Shown here: piece after piece, positions 11,929-23,019 of the stretch
Layout of the letters: the number at the start of each line of letters is the position of its first letter
Position numbering within the stretch: position 1 is the stretch's first letter
Source: Hymenopus coronatus
Lineage: Eukaryota > Arthropoda > Insecta > Mantodea > Hymenopodidae
Assembly (NCBI GenBank): GCA_030762935.1
Contig: CM060896.1
Span: 8,694,501-8,758,500, forward strand
Length of the DNA stretch: 64,000 nucleotides
Direction: 5' to 3'
Position numbers and translations under genes: made by a program
The notes under the pieces: model-generated
What the model was told of the DNA's origin: nothing
Seen by the model: only the letters and a program-made list of their open reading frames with translations
Database searches by the model: none

Positions 11929-12775
11929 AATCTGATGTGTTCCATTCACATGGCTTTCTCTAAAGCTCTGTAATAAATTGTTTAAAAGCTTATTCTTCTA
12001 CTTCATGATAATCGAGAATATTAGCAGAAATTGTCATTACCTAGTACCTACCTTATAAAATCTAATGTGTTCCATTCACATGATGTCCCCTAGCTGTTCG
12101 GTAAAGTCTTTTATTCAAAACATTAATATGCTATCGACATCATGATAATCAGGCAGAATTAGTCTTATTACTAGCTCCTTGTAAGTAGAAGGGAAATAAA
12201 ATGCACAAGCTAAAGCGATAGTCTCGTCCTTTAAAAGCCGGTCGCTATGTGAAACAATTGAAATTTCGATCTCTTTGATTGCCAGAAGTAAGGAAACGAG
12301 GAACGAGAAAGTTTAAGTGGCTTAAAATTCAAACCCATAACCCGGAATATCTCCCCCCCCCCTCTCTCTCACACACACTAAAGGTACATTAAATTGCGTG
12401 TTTTAATCAGATCTACATTTTTGTGTAGTAAGTTTTTGTAAATCTCTTACGGTTTGCCAGTTATACAAGTAATCCAGAATGAAGAGGTTTTCAGAGGCTA
12501 TTCCCAGAAAATTCAAAATATACATTTTATTTGTCATGTAATTATCTTTAATATACGATATTTTAATCAAAATCGTTACAGCCATTTTTGAGAAAATCAA
12601 AATGTTCGAAATGTTTCACGTAAAAGGTAGGTTGAAGATACTGAACTTAAATACCAAACTTGGTATTTAGCAGAGTTTTCGGTTTTGAGCTATGCTGCTT
12701 AGACACACACCTTTTTCTGAAAATGCATTTTATTTATTTATTTTTTTGGATTCAGGAGGTACCAAAACAGTATTG
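11929..12775 (-). mobile_element. Two stacked Helentron-like copies (one very short)
   Basis: A roughly 130-bp 3'-terminal fragment (11929-12058) is followed head-to-tail by a longer copy (12059-about 12775). The second belongs to a variant whose 3' end reads cacatgatgtcccctagctg instead of cacatgactttctctacatc. The 5' end of the second copy is missing. Confidence 0.7.
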
Positions 12776-13930
12776 CTGGTGGCAATTGTCATATGTGAAC
12801 GTAAAAACTTATTTGTCGGATAATAGACGTATCGGCTACTCCAACTAGCTCAACACTTATTGGCAAAGATATCTTCCGAGTGTAGAACGCCTATCGGCTA
12901 GAAACCGGGTACACAGCTATATCGGCAAGTTACCGGCAGATTGTAGAACCAGTGCTATGTAACAAGACCGTTTCTGCTAAAGATTCTCGAATAGCATGAA
13001 GTAGACAGAAGAATACAATATTGTATTAACAATAATCACAATGAAATGCAAGCGCAAGAGTTTGGACTTATTAATTAATGTAAGCATACACATAGAAACA
13101 CGCAAAAGTTTGCAAACTCCAAACTTTATCCTTGCGTTGCATGCAAAGAGGAGGAATTCAGCTTCTTTTCTCTATGTATTGCCTATGAATTCAGTAACAA
13201 ACGATCGCAGTGTAAGATTTTATAGGATCTGCTGTACATGCATGCTCTTCTATTTGGCCGTGCCACGCCATCTCTAATCTTCCTCAAGCGGTTATGACAG
13301 TCTCCTTGCGAATTCTTCTCTGATTTAATGGATGCAACTATTACCTGTATCTAGATTTCTTGGTTCTCATAAATTGAAGACGCAGAGAGATTATTCTTAG
13401 TTCAATAAATGTGTAGCTTTATCAATTTCTGAGGTATCTATGCTTGTGCTATTTTCAATAATATTTAATGAGCAATTATTGTGACGTCACTGCCGCGAGC
13501 GTCAGTTGTTAGTATGTAATGTATTTATTTTGTAAAAGATTAAGTGTGGTATTGTTGGTTATGTTATTCAGTTTGTAACTTGGAAGATGTAGCTTGTGGA
13601 TCTAGAAAGCCGTGCCAACTTGTTGCGTTGCGCTTACGATTGCATTGTGAATGTAGCATAATTTGTCATGAGAATGCAACACATTGAGTAAGACAGGGTT
13701 ACAGCGTGAATGAAACCCGATAGAGCGTCCTTCGCTAGTTGCATACCCGGATATCGAGTTCCCTCGGAAGCGAGGAGTTCCTGACAATCCGGTTCTTCAA
13801 GCGTCACCATCCAGTTTCCTCATACCCGCGTGACTAAGCACACAGGAGAACGGACCAGTTTCTTTATAAACACTCGCTAACGAAAACCAAACTATTGACA
13901 CAGTGCGAACAGTGCATTATATGTGCATGG
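12776..13930. other. Unassigned non-coding sequence
   Basis: About 1.15 kb with no convincing coding region. Short ORFs at 13041-13277 (plus) and 13602-13787 (minus) show no recognisable motif. A small sub-repeat, TATCGGC, recurs at 12829, 12893 and 12920. No known repeat family is recognised. Confidence 0.4.
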
Positions 13931-13936
13931 GAATGC

Positions 13937-14903
13937 CATTTTACTTTCTCTATACGTACTATGCACATAGTGCATTGCACCAAAAAATTCAATACCGAGA
14001 TTTCACCGGAAATATGTTTTAGGATTCCCCGTATAAAAGAAAGCTTATGTGTTTCACTCACATAACTTTCTCTACATCTCTGCAACAAATTATTGTTAAA
14101 AAGCTTATGGTTCTATTTACTTCATGCTAATCGAGAAAAAAAAAAAAAAAAAAAAAAAAAAAAAGCAGAAATAGTCTTATTACTGAAATAAGGGAGTACC
14201 ATAGGTTAAAGTGAAAGTCAAAAGATGGTTGCTATGTGACTGAAGTTCCTTTGTTTGTATGTATGGAGAGAAGTTGACAAATTCCTGTATGAGAAAAGTA
14301 TTAGTTTACCAAAGCTAAAACCAAAAACAAGGAGTATCTAAAAAAAACTATCAACTCCACGAAAAAAATGTGCATAGTAAAAATTGTGTATTTTAACGTG
14401 CTCTACATGTTTTGTGTGGTAAAGTTTTGTCTTATCTCTTACGGTTTAGCAGTTATGCACAATTCCGTAAAATTCATCCAGAATATAGTATTCTTCAGAG
14501 GCTATTCCCAGAAAATTCAAGATATAAATTTTATTTTTCAGGTAAATACCTTTAATATACGATATTTTAATCAAAATCGTTAGAGCCATTTTAGAGAAAA
14601 TAAAAATTTTCGAAAAAAGTTCCACGTATAGGGTAGTTGGGGGTGGGGGGATTTTCTTGAAAATCTTCGTATCGCATCCTTGGAAGATACCAAACCTAAA
14701 TACCAAGTTTGGATTTTAACGGTCTTTTCGTTTTTGAGTTATGCTGCCAAAAACACACACACGGTCATTTTTCTGAAATGTCTTTTGGATTCAGGGGGTC
14801 TCAAAACATGTATTTACGGCGAAATCTCGGTATGAAACTTTTGGGTTCATTACAATACCTTCTCTATACACTATGTGCATAGTACGTGTAGTGAAAGTAA
14901 AAA
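13937..14903 (-). mobile_element. Helentron-like copy fused to an inverted 5' fragment
   Basis: A roughly 105-bp 5'-end fragment in plus orientation (13937-14042) abuts a nearly complete minus-orientation copy (14043-14903). The copy contains a 27-bp poly(A) expansion at 14138-14164 within its AGAAAAAATTAGCAG block. Confidence 0.75.
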
Positions 14904-14914
14904 ATCATGCTTAT

Positions 14915-15487
14915 AAAAAGTTGTGTGTGAACATAACTCAAAAGTGAAAAGTCGGTAAAATACCAAACTTGGTATTTAAGTTTAGTATCTTCCAGGTATG
15001 CCACATGAAGCTTTTGAGAAAAATTCCCCCACCCAACCACTACACATGGAAAGAAATGCGAACATTTTTATTTCCTCAAAAATGGCTCTTAACGATTTCG
15101 ATTATTTAAGTTATATACATGACAAATAAAATGCACATCTGAATTTTCTGGGAATGGCCTCTGAAGACCTCTTCATTCTGGATGACTTTTGTATAACTGG
15201 CAAACCGTAAGAGATAGACGAAAACTTGCTACATAATATTCCGGATTATTGCTTTCCATTTTAAATCGTTCTGAAACGTTCTCGTTTGTTTCTCCTGGCA
15301 AGAAAAGAGACTGGAATTTCAATTGTTTCACATAGTGACGGGGTTTTAAAAGACGAGACTCCTTCTATTTACAAAGAAGCCAGTAATAAAAGATTAGCTT
15401 TAGCATGATGTAGATAACAGATGAATGTGTTGAATAAAAGCTTTGTTCACCGAACAGATAGAGGACATCATGTGAATGGAACACAGA
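14915..15487 (+). mobile_element. Helentron-like repeat, 5' truncated variant
   Basis: Plus-orientation copy of the variant subfamily: its 3' end reads gataGAGGACATCATGTGAATGG instead of carrying the 11-bp subterminal repeat. It ends directly at the start of the next copy, giving a head-to-tail arrangement. Confidence 0.75.
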
Positions 15488-16328
15488 TGTTTACTTTCTC
15501 TAACGTACTATGTAGATAGTGTATAGAGAAGGTATTGCACTCCACCCAAAAATTCGATATCGAGATTTCACCGAAAATATGTTTTAAGGTCCCTTGTATT
15601 AAAAAAAAAGTATTTTCAGAAAAAGATCCGTGCGTGTGTGTTCAGTGTGTCTGTGAACATGATAACTCAAAAACGAAAAATCGGTAAAATACGAAACTTG
15701 GTATTTAAGTTTGGTATCTTCCAAGGGTGCGACACGAAAAATCCCCCCCAACTACCCTTTACATGGAACTTTTTTCGAAAATTTAAATTTTCTCAAAAAT
15801 GGCTCTAACGATTTTGATTCAAATATCATATATTAAAGTTTACCTGAAAAATAAAATGTATATTTTGAATTTTCTGGGAATAGCCTCTGAAGACTACTTT
15901 GTTCTGGATGAATTTTACGGAATTTTGAATAACTGCTAAACCGTAAGCGATGGACAAAAACTTAACGACAGAAAAAAATTAGAGCATGTTAAAACACACA
16001 ATTTATGTTATATATTTTTTTTTCGTGGAGTTGATCGTTTTTAGATATTCCTTGTGTTTAGTTTCAGCTTTGAAAAACACACTTTTCTCAGACAGACATT
16101 TGTCAAGTCGTGTCCATACAAAGGAACATCAGTCACATAGCAACCAGCTTTTGACTATCACTTTAACCTATGCTACTTCCTTATTTCGGTTCTACTTACA
16201 GGGAAGCAAGTAATAAGACTATTTCTGCTATTTTTTCTCGATTAGCATGAAGTAGATAGAAGCATAAGTTTTTAACAATAATTTGTTGCAGAGATGTAGA
16301 GAAAGTCATGTGAATGGAACACATCAGA
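15488..16328 (+). mobile_element. Helentron-like repeat, nearly complete
   Basis: Starts TTTACTTTCTCTAACGTAC and ends ACACATCAGA at 16328. The 3' subterminal repeat GTAGAGAAAGT is at 16296-16306 and the terminal hairpin arms are 16308-16312 and 16320-16324. A GT-rich core run sits near 15630. A further 3'-end fragment follows at 16334-16470. Confidence 0.82.
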
Positions 16329-16634
16329 TTTTTTACCTTCTACTGACAAGGTACCAAGTAATAAGGACAATTTCTGCTGATGTTTATCTCGATTATCCTT
16401 AAGTAGATACAAGAATAAACTTTTTAACAATACTTTGTAAGAGATGTAGAGAAAGTGACACATGAGATATTTCAGTTTTATAGCGAGGACTTTAGCTCTG
16501 CAGGCCGATACATATTGCGGTTGTTAATTGTGAAGCGCTTTATTGTGTCCACAGTCGCACATCAACACTAAACAGCAGTCACTACCGATCAATAATACTT
16601 CGTTATTTTCAATTGAAAATAAATATATGACAAC

Positions 16635-17493
16635 ACTTTTTACTTTCTCTAGCCCCGTATGTACAATTACATAGGTATAGAGAACTATTGTATTCCACCC
16701 AAAATTTCCATGTCCTAATTTCACCGGAAATACATGTTTTCGGGTCCCCCTAATTCCAATTTTTGTCCAGAAACAGGTCCGTGTGTGTATGTGTGAACAG
16801 CATAGCTCAAAAACGAAAAGACAGCTAAATACCAAATTGGGTATTTAAGTTAGGTATCTTCCAAGGATGCGACACGAAGATTTTTAAGAAAATCCCCCCA
16901 CCCTTAACTACCCTTTAGAAGGAAAATGTTTCGAAAATTTAGTTTTTCTTAAAAATGGTTCTAACGATTTTGATTAAAATGCCACATATTAAAGCCATGT
17001 CTATCACAAATAAAATGTATATCTTGAATTTTCTGGGAATAGCTTCTAAAGACCTGTTTATTCTGGATGAATTTTGCTTAATTTGGTATAACTAGTAAAC
17101 CGTAAGAGAAAGACAAAAACTTACTTTACAAGAAATGTATGTCTTGTTAAAATACACAAGTTATGTCATATATATATTTTTTTTCATGGAGCCGTTTTCG
17201 AGGTATTCCTTGTTATTAGTTTCAGTTGTGAAGTACTTACACGTTTCTCTGACGGAAGTGTCCGTTTTTCTTTTGTTCTACTCCTGGCGAAGCAAAGAAG
17301 CGATTTACTATTGAAAATCGTATAACGACAGCTTTTAAAACATTAGCTATCACTTTAGCCTAGTGCATTCCCTTAGTTCTACTTATTACTAAATAATAAA
17401 ATTCTGCTAATGTTTATCTCGATTAACGTGGTGTTGATAGAAGAATTTTCTTATTAAGAAGCTTGTTTGTAGAGTAGCTAGAGAAAGTGTAAC
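16635..17493 (+). mobile_element. Helentron-like repeat, diverged
   Basis: The start is intact (TTTTTACTTTCTCTAG) but the 5' palindrome is changed to a gtatgtacaattacatag stretch. The interior and 3' end are recognisably of the family but strongly diverged. Confidence 0.7.
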
Positions 17494-17769
17494 ACATTCA
17501 GATTTTTGTATTTATTTCTGACTAGTAAATGAGTTTGCCCAGTGACACAGAATAAAATATACTTGTAAGGGTTTTAACAAAAGCGAGTATTGCAAAAAGT
17601 ATTTTATGGTAATATAAAAATTAAGTTATGAGAACAAATTGCAACAAATATTATAAAAGATGTGCAACAGCAATAAACGAGAAAGAACTACAAAAATAAA
17701 GCTATTTCTAAACCACAACACATATTACGTTCTGTAAACATTACCTTCTTTCGATAATAAAGAACAAAT

Positions 17770-17905
17770 TAATGTGAAGGATTGGTAAAGTGAGCCTGAA
17801 ACATTCAATGCTATAGCCAGGATTTGAACCATGGATCTGCCGGTCTCTATCCGGTTGCTCTACCACTGAGCTACCATGGCAAAATGCCGCCATAGCACTA
17901 CATTT
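17770..17905 (-). repeat. tRNA-derived SINE-like element (minus copy)
   Basis: Minus-strand tRNA-like head at 17811-17880 with an A-box-like TAGCTCAGTGGTAGAGC and a B-box-like GGTTCAAATCC, followed by a tail containing CATTGAATGTTTCAG. It resembles tRNA-Ala/Val heads of SINEs. The anticodon arm is ACCGGATAGAGACCGG-like. A matching plus-strand copy with the same tail lies 180 bp away, which argues for a repeat family rather than a true tRNA gene. Confidence 0.65.
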
Positions 17906-17940
17906 CTCAACTGACTCGCATGTTTCCCAGTAAATCAAAG

Positions 17941-17966
17941 GTCATCTCAAATTACTTTGAGATGAC
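17941..17966. repeat. Perfect 11-bp hairpin
   Basis: GTCATCTCAAA (17941-17951) and TTTGAGATGAC (17956-17966) are perfectly complementary around a 4-base loop. It lies between the two inverted tRNA-like elements. Confidence 0.9.
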
Positions 17967-18059
17967 AACCCCAATGACGACTTACAATGCTGCAAGTAAT
18001 TTTAAGCCCCAGGATTCAAAGTATAGCCAACTATGACAAATTTAATGCTATGCCGGCAT

Positions 18060-18168
18060 GTTGCAATGGTAGCTCAGCGGTAGAGCAACGAGACAGGAGA
18101 TCCGTGGTTCAAATCCCAGCTATGGCATTGAATGTTTCAGTCTGACTACCAATCCAACTGCTTGTTAA
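18060..18168 (+). repeat. tRNA-derived SINE-like element (plus copy)
   Basis: Plus-strand tRNA-like head with TAGCTCAGCGGTAGAGC (A box) and GGTTCAAATCC (B box), then the same CATTGAATGTTTCAG tail seen in the inverted copy at 17770-17905. The two copies could pair as a long hairpin transcript. RNA polymerase III transcription is plausible from the boxes but unproven. Confidence 0.65.
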
Positions 18169-18170
18169 AA

Positions 18171-19045
18171 AATCTGATGTGTACCATTCTCATGACTTTC
18201 TCCATATCCCTGCAGCAAACAATTCTTAAAAAGCTTATACTTATATATACTTTATGCTAATCAGAAAAAATTAGCAGAAATAGTCTTATTACTCGCTTCC
18301 TTGTAAGTTGAAGCGAAATAAGGGACCACCGTACGTTAAAGTGATAGTCAAAAGCTGGTTGCTATGTCAATGAAGTTCTTTGTTTATATGGATAGGAGTT
18401 GGCAAGTTCCTGTATGAGAAAAGTATACCTTTTTCATAGCAGAAACCAAAAATAAGGAATGTCACAAAAACGACGAACTCCACGAAAAAAATGTATATAA
18501 CATAAATTGTGTGTTTTAATGTGCTCTACATTTTTTGTGCAGTAAGTTTTTGTCCATCTCTTACGGTTTAGCAGTTATTCAAAATTTAGTAAAATTCATC
18601 CAGAATAAACTACTCTTCAGAGGTTATTCCCAGAAAATTCAAGATATACATTTTATTTGTCAGGTAAATATGTTTAATATCCGAAATTTTAACCAGAATC
18701 GTTAGAGCCATTTTTGAGAAAATCAAAATTTTCGAAAAATGTTCCATGTAAAGGGTAGTTGTGGGTGGGAGGATTTTTCTCAAAATCTTCGTGTCGCATC
18801 CCTGGAAGATACTAAACTTAAATACCAAGTTTGGTATTTTACCGACTTTTCGTTTATGAGTTATCGTGTTCACAGACACACGGACACACACACACGCACA
18901 CGGACCTTTTTGTGAAAATGCTTTTTTTGGATATTGGGGACCCTAAAACATATATTTCCGGTGAAATCTCGGTATCGAATTTTTGGGTGGAGTGCAATAC
19001 TTTCTCTATACACTATGTACATAGTGCGTATGGAGAAAGTAAAAA
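18171..19045 (-). mobile_element. Helentron-like repeat, complete
   Basis: Complete minus-orientation copy from AATCTGATGTGTACC to gtatggagaaagtaaaaa. It is very similar to the copy at 9811-10562, including the altered GTATGGAGAAAGT subterminal repeat, so these two are probably recent sisters. The core has a short CACACACACG run near 18888. Confidence 0.82.
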
Positions 19046-19164
19046 CAATTCAAAATGAATGTGACCTTGCTTGTTAAGAGAAATGAAACATGCTTTAAAA
19101 CTATAAAGGCTCAATTTCATCCAAATGTCTATCGTTCTCATCGATGTCATCATGTTTCACTCTC

Positions 19165-19167
19165 TTA
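19165..19167. repeat. TTA target duplication, left
   Basis: TTA immediately precedes the inverted repeat starting at 19168 and recurs at 20001-20003 on the other side. Confidence 0.7.
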
Positions 19168-20000
19168 AGCCGATGTCCCGCGGTCAAATATTTTGGTCCA
19201 ATACTATTCAAACTACAAATTGGATCGTGGGACATCGGATAATTGCATTGTATACAATTTCCGTCCTAATTTTTGGTTCAATTCCAGTTTGCTACAACAG
19301 GATACAGCGGTTACTAACGTAGGAAATCAACCAATGAGCGACCTGGTGGTAATGACGTAATAAGATGGCAGCTAGTGCTGGATTTTCCTTCCCACCAACA
19401 TGATTATTTGTATGAAACTTTGCTGTATCTTGTAGACTTTTGTCCTAAATAATAGGGTTATAGTAGCTGAGCTATGGTTGAAGTACACATTTTTTTTAAT
19501 GAAATAATAACACCTGCAAATGCATTTTAAGGATCAAATTGTACCTAACCTCCTTTTCTCAACAAACATATAAAAACGTGATTGCTGGTATGGACTGCCT
19601 CATATTTGTGTCTTGGCGAGTGATTTTTGTCTCAACTAAGGATTCCAAACAAATTTTCGCCCATTCTGATGAAGTTAAAATAATTTACAGGGTCAGAACA
19701 CCAACTTCCTTGGCCTGCATTCCTACGTTCCAGCCATGGTCTAGTCCACCAACGCCTCTCTATTGATTTTTTTTCCCTTTTATAATATGCTCTTGCAATG
19801 GATACATAAACTAAGCTTGCAACAGCGAACGTAATACTTGTGGATCAGCAACCTACACCATTTTCTATCAGCTGTTCATGAGCATGCGAGAAATATTTGG
19901 ACCAATACACACTCCCATGGGAATGGTACGGAGAAATTGTACACAACGTTCAAGTTGTATAAAAAAATTTGGACCAAAGTTTGACCGTAGGACATCGGCT
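19168..20000. mobile_element. Harbinger-like MITE with TIRs and TTA duplication
   Basis: An 833-bp non-coding element. The left end AGCCGATGTCCCGCGGTCAA and the right end (reverse complement AGCCGATGTCCTACGGTCAA) are inverted repeats matching 18 of 20, and both continue into a TTTGGTCCAA block. Flanking TTA trinucleotides at 19165-19167 and 20001-20003 match the preferred 3-bp duplication of PIF/Harbinger transposons. A second internal GGGACATCGG (19228-19237) inverts part of the left terminus, giving the left end a foldback. The ORFs inside are short and unrecognised. Confidence 0.75.
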
Positions 20001-20003
20001 TTA
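20001..20003. repeat. TTA target duplication, right
   Basis: Matches 19165-19167 and directly follows the right inverted repeat. Confidence 0.7.
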
Positions 20004-20309
20004 CTAATAACAGTTCTGGTGTTTAGTCCGAGAGCTCTGCAGTTCGCTTACACCAGCTGTCCATTAACCTTCACATACTCCTCTTCTAGTTCAAAAAATT
20101 CCTGTTTTGGAGACACTTACCACGTTTCCACGGGGAATTGAAATCGATTTGAGTCAGCTTTCATCAATACGACCCGAGTTTCACATGTTAAACTCAATAC
20201 TAACACGTTTTGAATATGAAGCTTCGAAAATAGATTTATTCAATGTTTTATGTTGGTCAAATTGGAATTGCGATTGTGAACCTGTTAAACATATTTGTTA
20301 CTCCATCGT

Positions 20310-20378
20310 CCTCCGTCGGGTTTGAACCCGCGACCTTGGGTATACGAAGACAGCATGGTAACCATTACACCACGGAGG
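20310..20378 (-). tRNA. tRNA-like sequence, decayed or SINE head
   Basis: Minus strand. The acceptor arms CCTCCGT (20378-20372) and ACGGAGG (20316-20310) pair 7 of 7. A D-arm-like GGTGTAATGGTTACC is followed by a T-arm-like CGGGTTCAAACCCG, which has a 6-base instead of a 7-base loop. The expected anticodon stem does not pair, so this is more likely a tRNA pseudogene or the head of a SINE than a working tRNA. The A-box resembles tRNA-Glu/Gln-type heads. Confidence 0.45.
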
Positions 20379-20390
20379 GCGACGGTATCT

Positions 20391-20512
20391 CATTCCGATT
20401 CTACTTTCTAAGAGGATCGGATCCAAGATTATACACGATTTGAAAGTGGAGATGCTTCCATGCAACATATTTCAATCCGATTCTACCTTCTAAGAGGATC
20501 GGATCCAAGATT
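20391..20512. repeat. Two direct repeats of ~40 bp next to tRNA-like sequence
   Basis: Nearly identical blocks at about 20391-20431 and 20471-20511, sharing CTAAGAGGATCGGATCCAAG, are spaced 80-81 bp apart. They could be the tail units of a tRNA-derived SINE. Confidence 0.7.
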
Positions 20513-20529
20513 CAATACGAGTTAAGTAA

Positions 20530-21278
20530 GGTCGGTTCAATACCAAACTTGGCACTTGAGTATCTTCCAGAGATGCGAACGAAGATTTACAAGAAAATGG
20601 CTAACGATTTTGATTAAAATACCTGATCTTTAAGATATTTTTATGACAAATGAAATGTATATCTTGAATAGTCTCCGAAGACTGAATGACTTTTGTATAA
20701 TTGACAACCCGAAAGAGATATACAAAAACTTGCCACACAAAAAATGTAAATTTCATTAAAACACACAATTTATGTCGTATACATTTTTTTGCGGGGGTGG
20801 GGGTAGAGTTAGCCGTTTTTTGAGAAATTCCGAATTATTGGTTTCAATTTTAAGCCGCTTAAACTTCTCTCAAACGGGAAGACATATTTTTTTATCGTTT
20901 GTTTACTCTTGGCATCAAAGAGATTGGAATTTAAATGGTTTCACATAACACCGGCTTTTAAAGGACGAGATTATCTGTGCATTTTCTTATTTCCCTTCCA
21001 CTTACAAGGAAGCTAGTATTAAGACTAATTCTGCTTATGTTTTTTTTTTTTTTTTTTATTAGCATGGTGTAGATACTATAGATTACTGTTTTGAATAAAA
21101 GGTTTGTTAACCGAACACCTAGAGGACATCATGTGAATGGAACACAGCTTTTTAGTTTCTCTACACGTACTATGTGCATAGTGTATAGAGACGGTATTGT
21201 ATTACACCCAAAAATTTAACACCAAGATTTCACCAGAAATATGTTATGGGTCTCCCTGACTCCAGGAAAAGCATTTCT
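20530..21278 (+). mobile_element. Helentron-like repeat copies (variant 3' end, plus a 5' fragment)
   Basis: A 5'-truncated variant copy (20530-21147, ending CATGTGAATGGAACACAG) is followed head-to-tail by a roughly 130-bp 5'-end fragment (21149-21278), including the ACTATGTGCATAGT palindrome. Confidence 0.7.
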
Positions 21279-21282
21279 AGCA

Positions 21283-22040
21283 AAATCTGATGTGTTCCAT
21301 TCACATGATTTTCTCTACATCTCTGCAACAAATTATTCTTCATGCTAATCGAGAAAAAATAAGCAGAAATGGTCTTATTACTTGCTTCCTTGCAAGTAGA
21401 AGCGAAATAAGGGAGTATCATAGGTTAAAGTGACAGTCAAAAGATGGTTGCTATGTGACTGAAGTTCCTTTGTTTGTATGGACAGGATTGACACATTCCT
21501 GTATGACAAAAGTATAAGTTTTTCAAAGCTGAAACGAAAAACAAGGAATGTCTCTATAACGATCAACTACAGGAAAAAAATGTAAATAATATAAATTCTG
21601 TGCTTAAACGTGCTCTACATTTTTGTGTGTAAGTTTTTCTCCATCTCTTACGATTTAGCAGTTATGCAGCATTCCGTAAAATGCATCCAGAATAAAGTAG
21701 CCTTCAGAGCCTATTACCAGAAAATTCAAAATATATATTTTATTTGTCAGGTAATTATCTTTAATATACGATATTTTAATCAAAATCGTTAGAGGCATTT
21801 TTGAGAAAATGTTGATTTATCTTCGTGTCGCATCCCTGGAAGATACTAAACTTAAATACCAAGTTTGGTATTTTACCGACTTTACTTTTTGAATTGTGTT
21901 CACAGACACTGAAAATGCTCTTTCGAGTACAAGGGATCTTAAAACAAATATTTCCGGTGAAATCTCGGAATGGAATTTTTGGGTGGAATGCAATACTTTC
22001 TCTATTCACTACGTAGATAGTACGTGTAGAGAAAGCAAAA
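21283..22040 (-). mobile_element. Helentron-like repeat, minus copy
   Basis: Nearly complete, from AAATCTGATGTGTTCC to gtgtagagaaagcaaaac. A central block including the core microsatellite is deleted near 21805-21910. Confidence 0.75.
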
Positions 22041-22692
22041 CGGTCCGTGTCTCTGCTTGTCTGTAGCTCAAAAATGAAAATTCCGTTAAATACTAAATTT
22101 GGTACTCAAGTTCAGTATCTTCCAAGGATTAGACGGAAGATTTTCAAGAAAATCCCCCCACCCACATCTACCCATCACATAGAAATATTTTCGAAAATGC
22201 TGATTTTCTCAAAAGTAGCTCAAAAGATTTTGATTAAAATTTCATATTAACAATATTTACATAACCAATAAAATGTATAGCTTGAATTTTCTGGAAATAG
22301 CCTCTAACCGTAAGATTAGAGCTCAATAAACTTACAATTTATGTTGTATACACTTTTTCGTGGAGTTGACGTTTTTGAGATATTCCTTGTTATTGGTTTC
22401 TGTTTTAAAATAATATACTTTTCTCATACAGGAATTTTTAAGATTCCCTCACCCTTTACATGTAAAATTGTCGAAAAATAGCTGTAGCGACTTTAATTAA
22501 AATGCCGTATGTTTAAGATATTTATATGGCAAATAGAACGTGTACCTCTTTATTCTTAATGAATTTTGCGTCAGACATAGCCACAAATGTACATCTCGTT
22601 AAAACACAATGTTGACAGTCCTTGTAATTGGTTTCACTTTTAAACTATTCTCATACGGGAATTTGTTACAGAGATGTAGAGAAATCATGTCC
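22041..22692 (+). mobile_element. Helentron-like repeat fragments
   Basis: Two stacked, decayed plus-orientation fragments (about 22041-22440 and 22436-22692). The second retains part of the 3' end (GAGATGTAGAGAAATCATG). Neither has a complete 5' end. Confidence 0.6.
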
Positions 22693-23019
22693 GCTACTCT
22701 GTGACACATTAGACTATTGTTCCGCTGCCAGAGCTATTAATAGTTGCCGTAAAATTAACAATCCGCAGCGTACATCATGTTATGCAACATTCTCACTGTC
22801 AAATATTTGTTCTCAACCCATTATCTATAATCGTTAGCAAACAAGCTAGTCACGTCATCAACACATTTCATCTCTAGTATTGAACAGGGTGGAAAATGAC
22901 TACATTTTGTTTTACTCCTTATGTAATGGCGAAACATTACCATATTTTGCCCTAACAATGTGTTTCATTTCTCTACTACGTATACTAAGTAGGGCATAAG
23001 ACTCCCTCAATAAAAAAAC
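22693..23019. other. Unassigned non-coding sequence
   Basis: About 330 bp between repeat copies. No ORF, RNA or repeat is recognised. Confidence 0.4.

Noticed and set aside
19539..20141. Several 65-87 codon ORFs on the plus strand
   Set aside because: They overlap each other and the MITE or its flank; no recognisable motifs.
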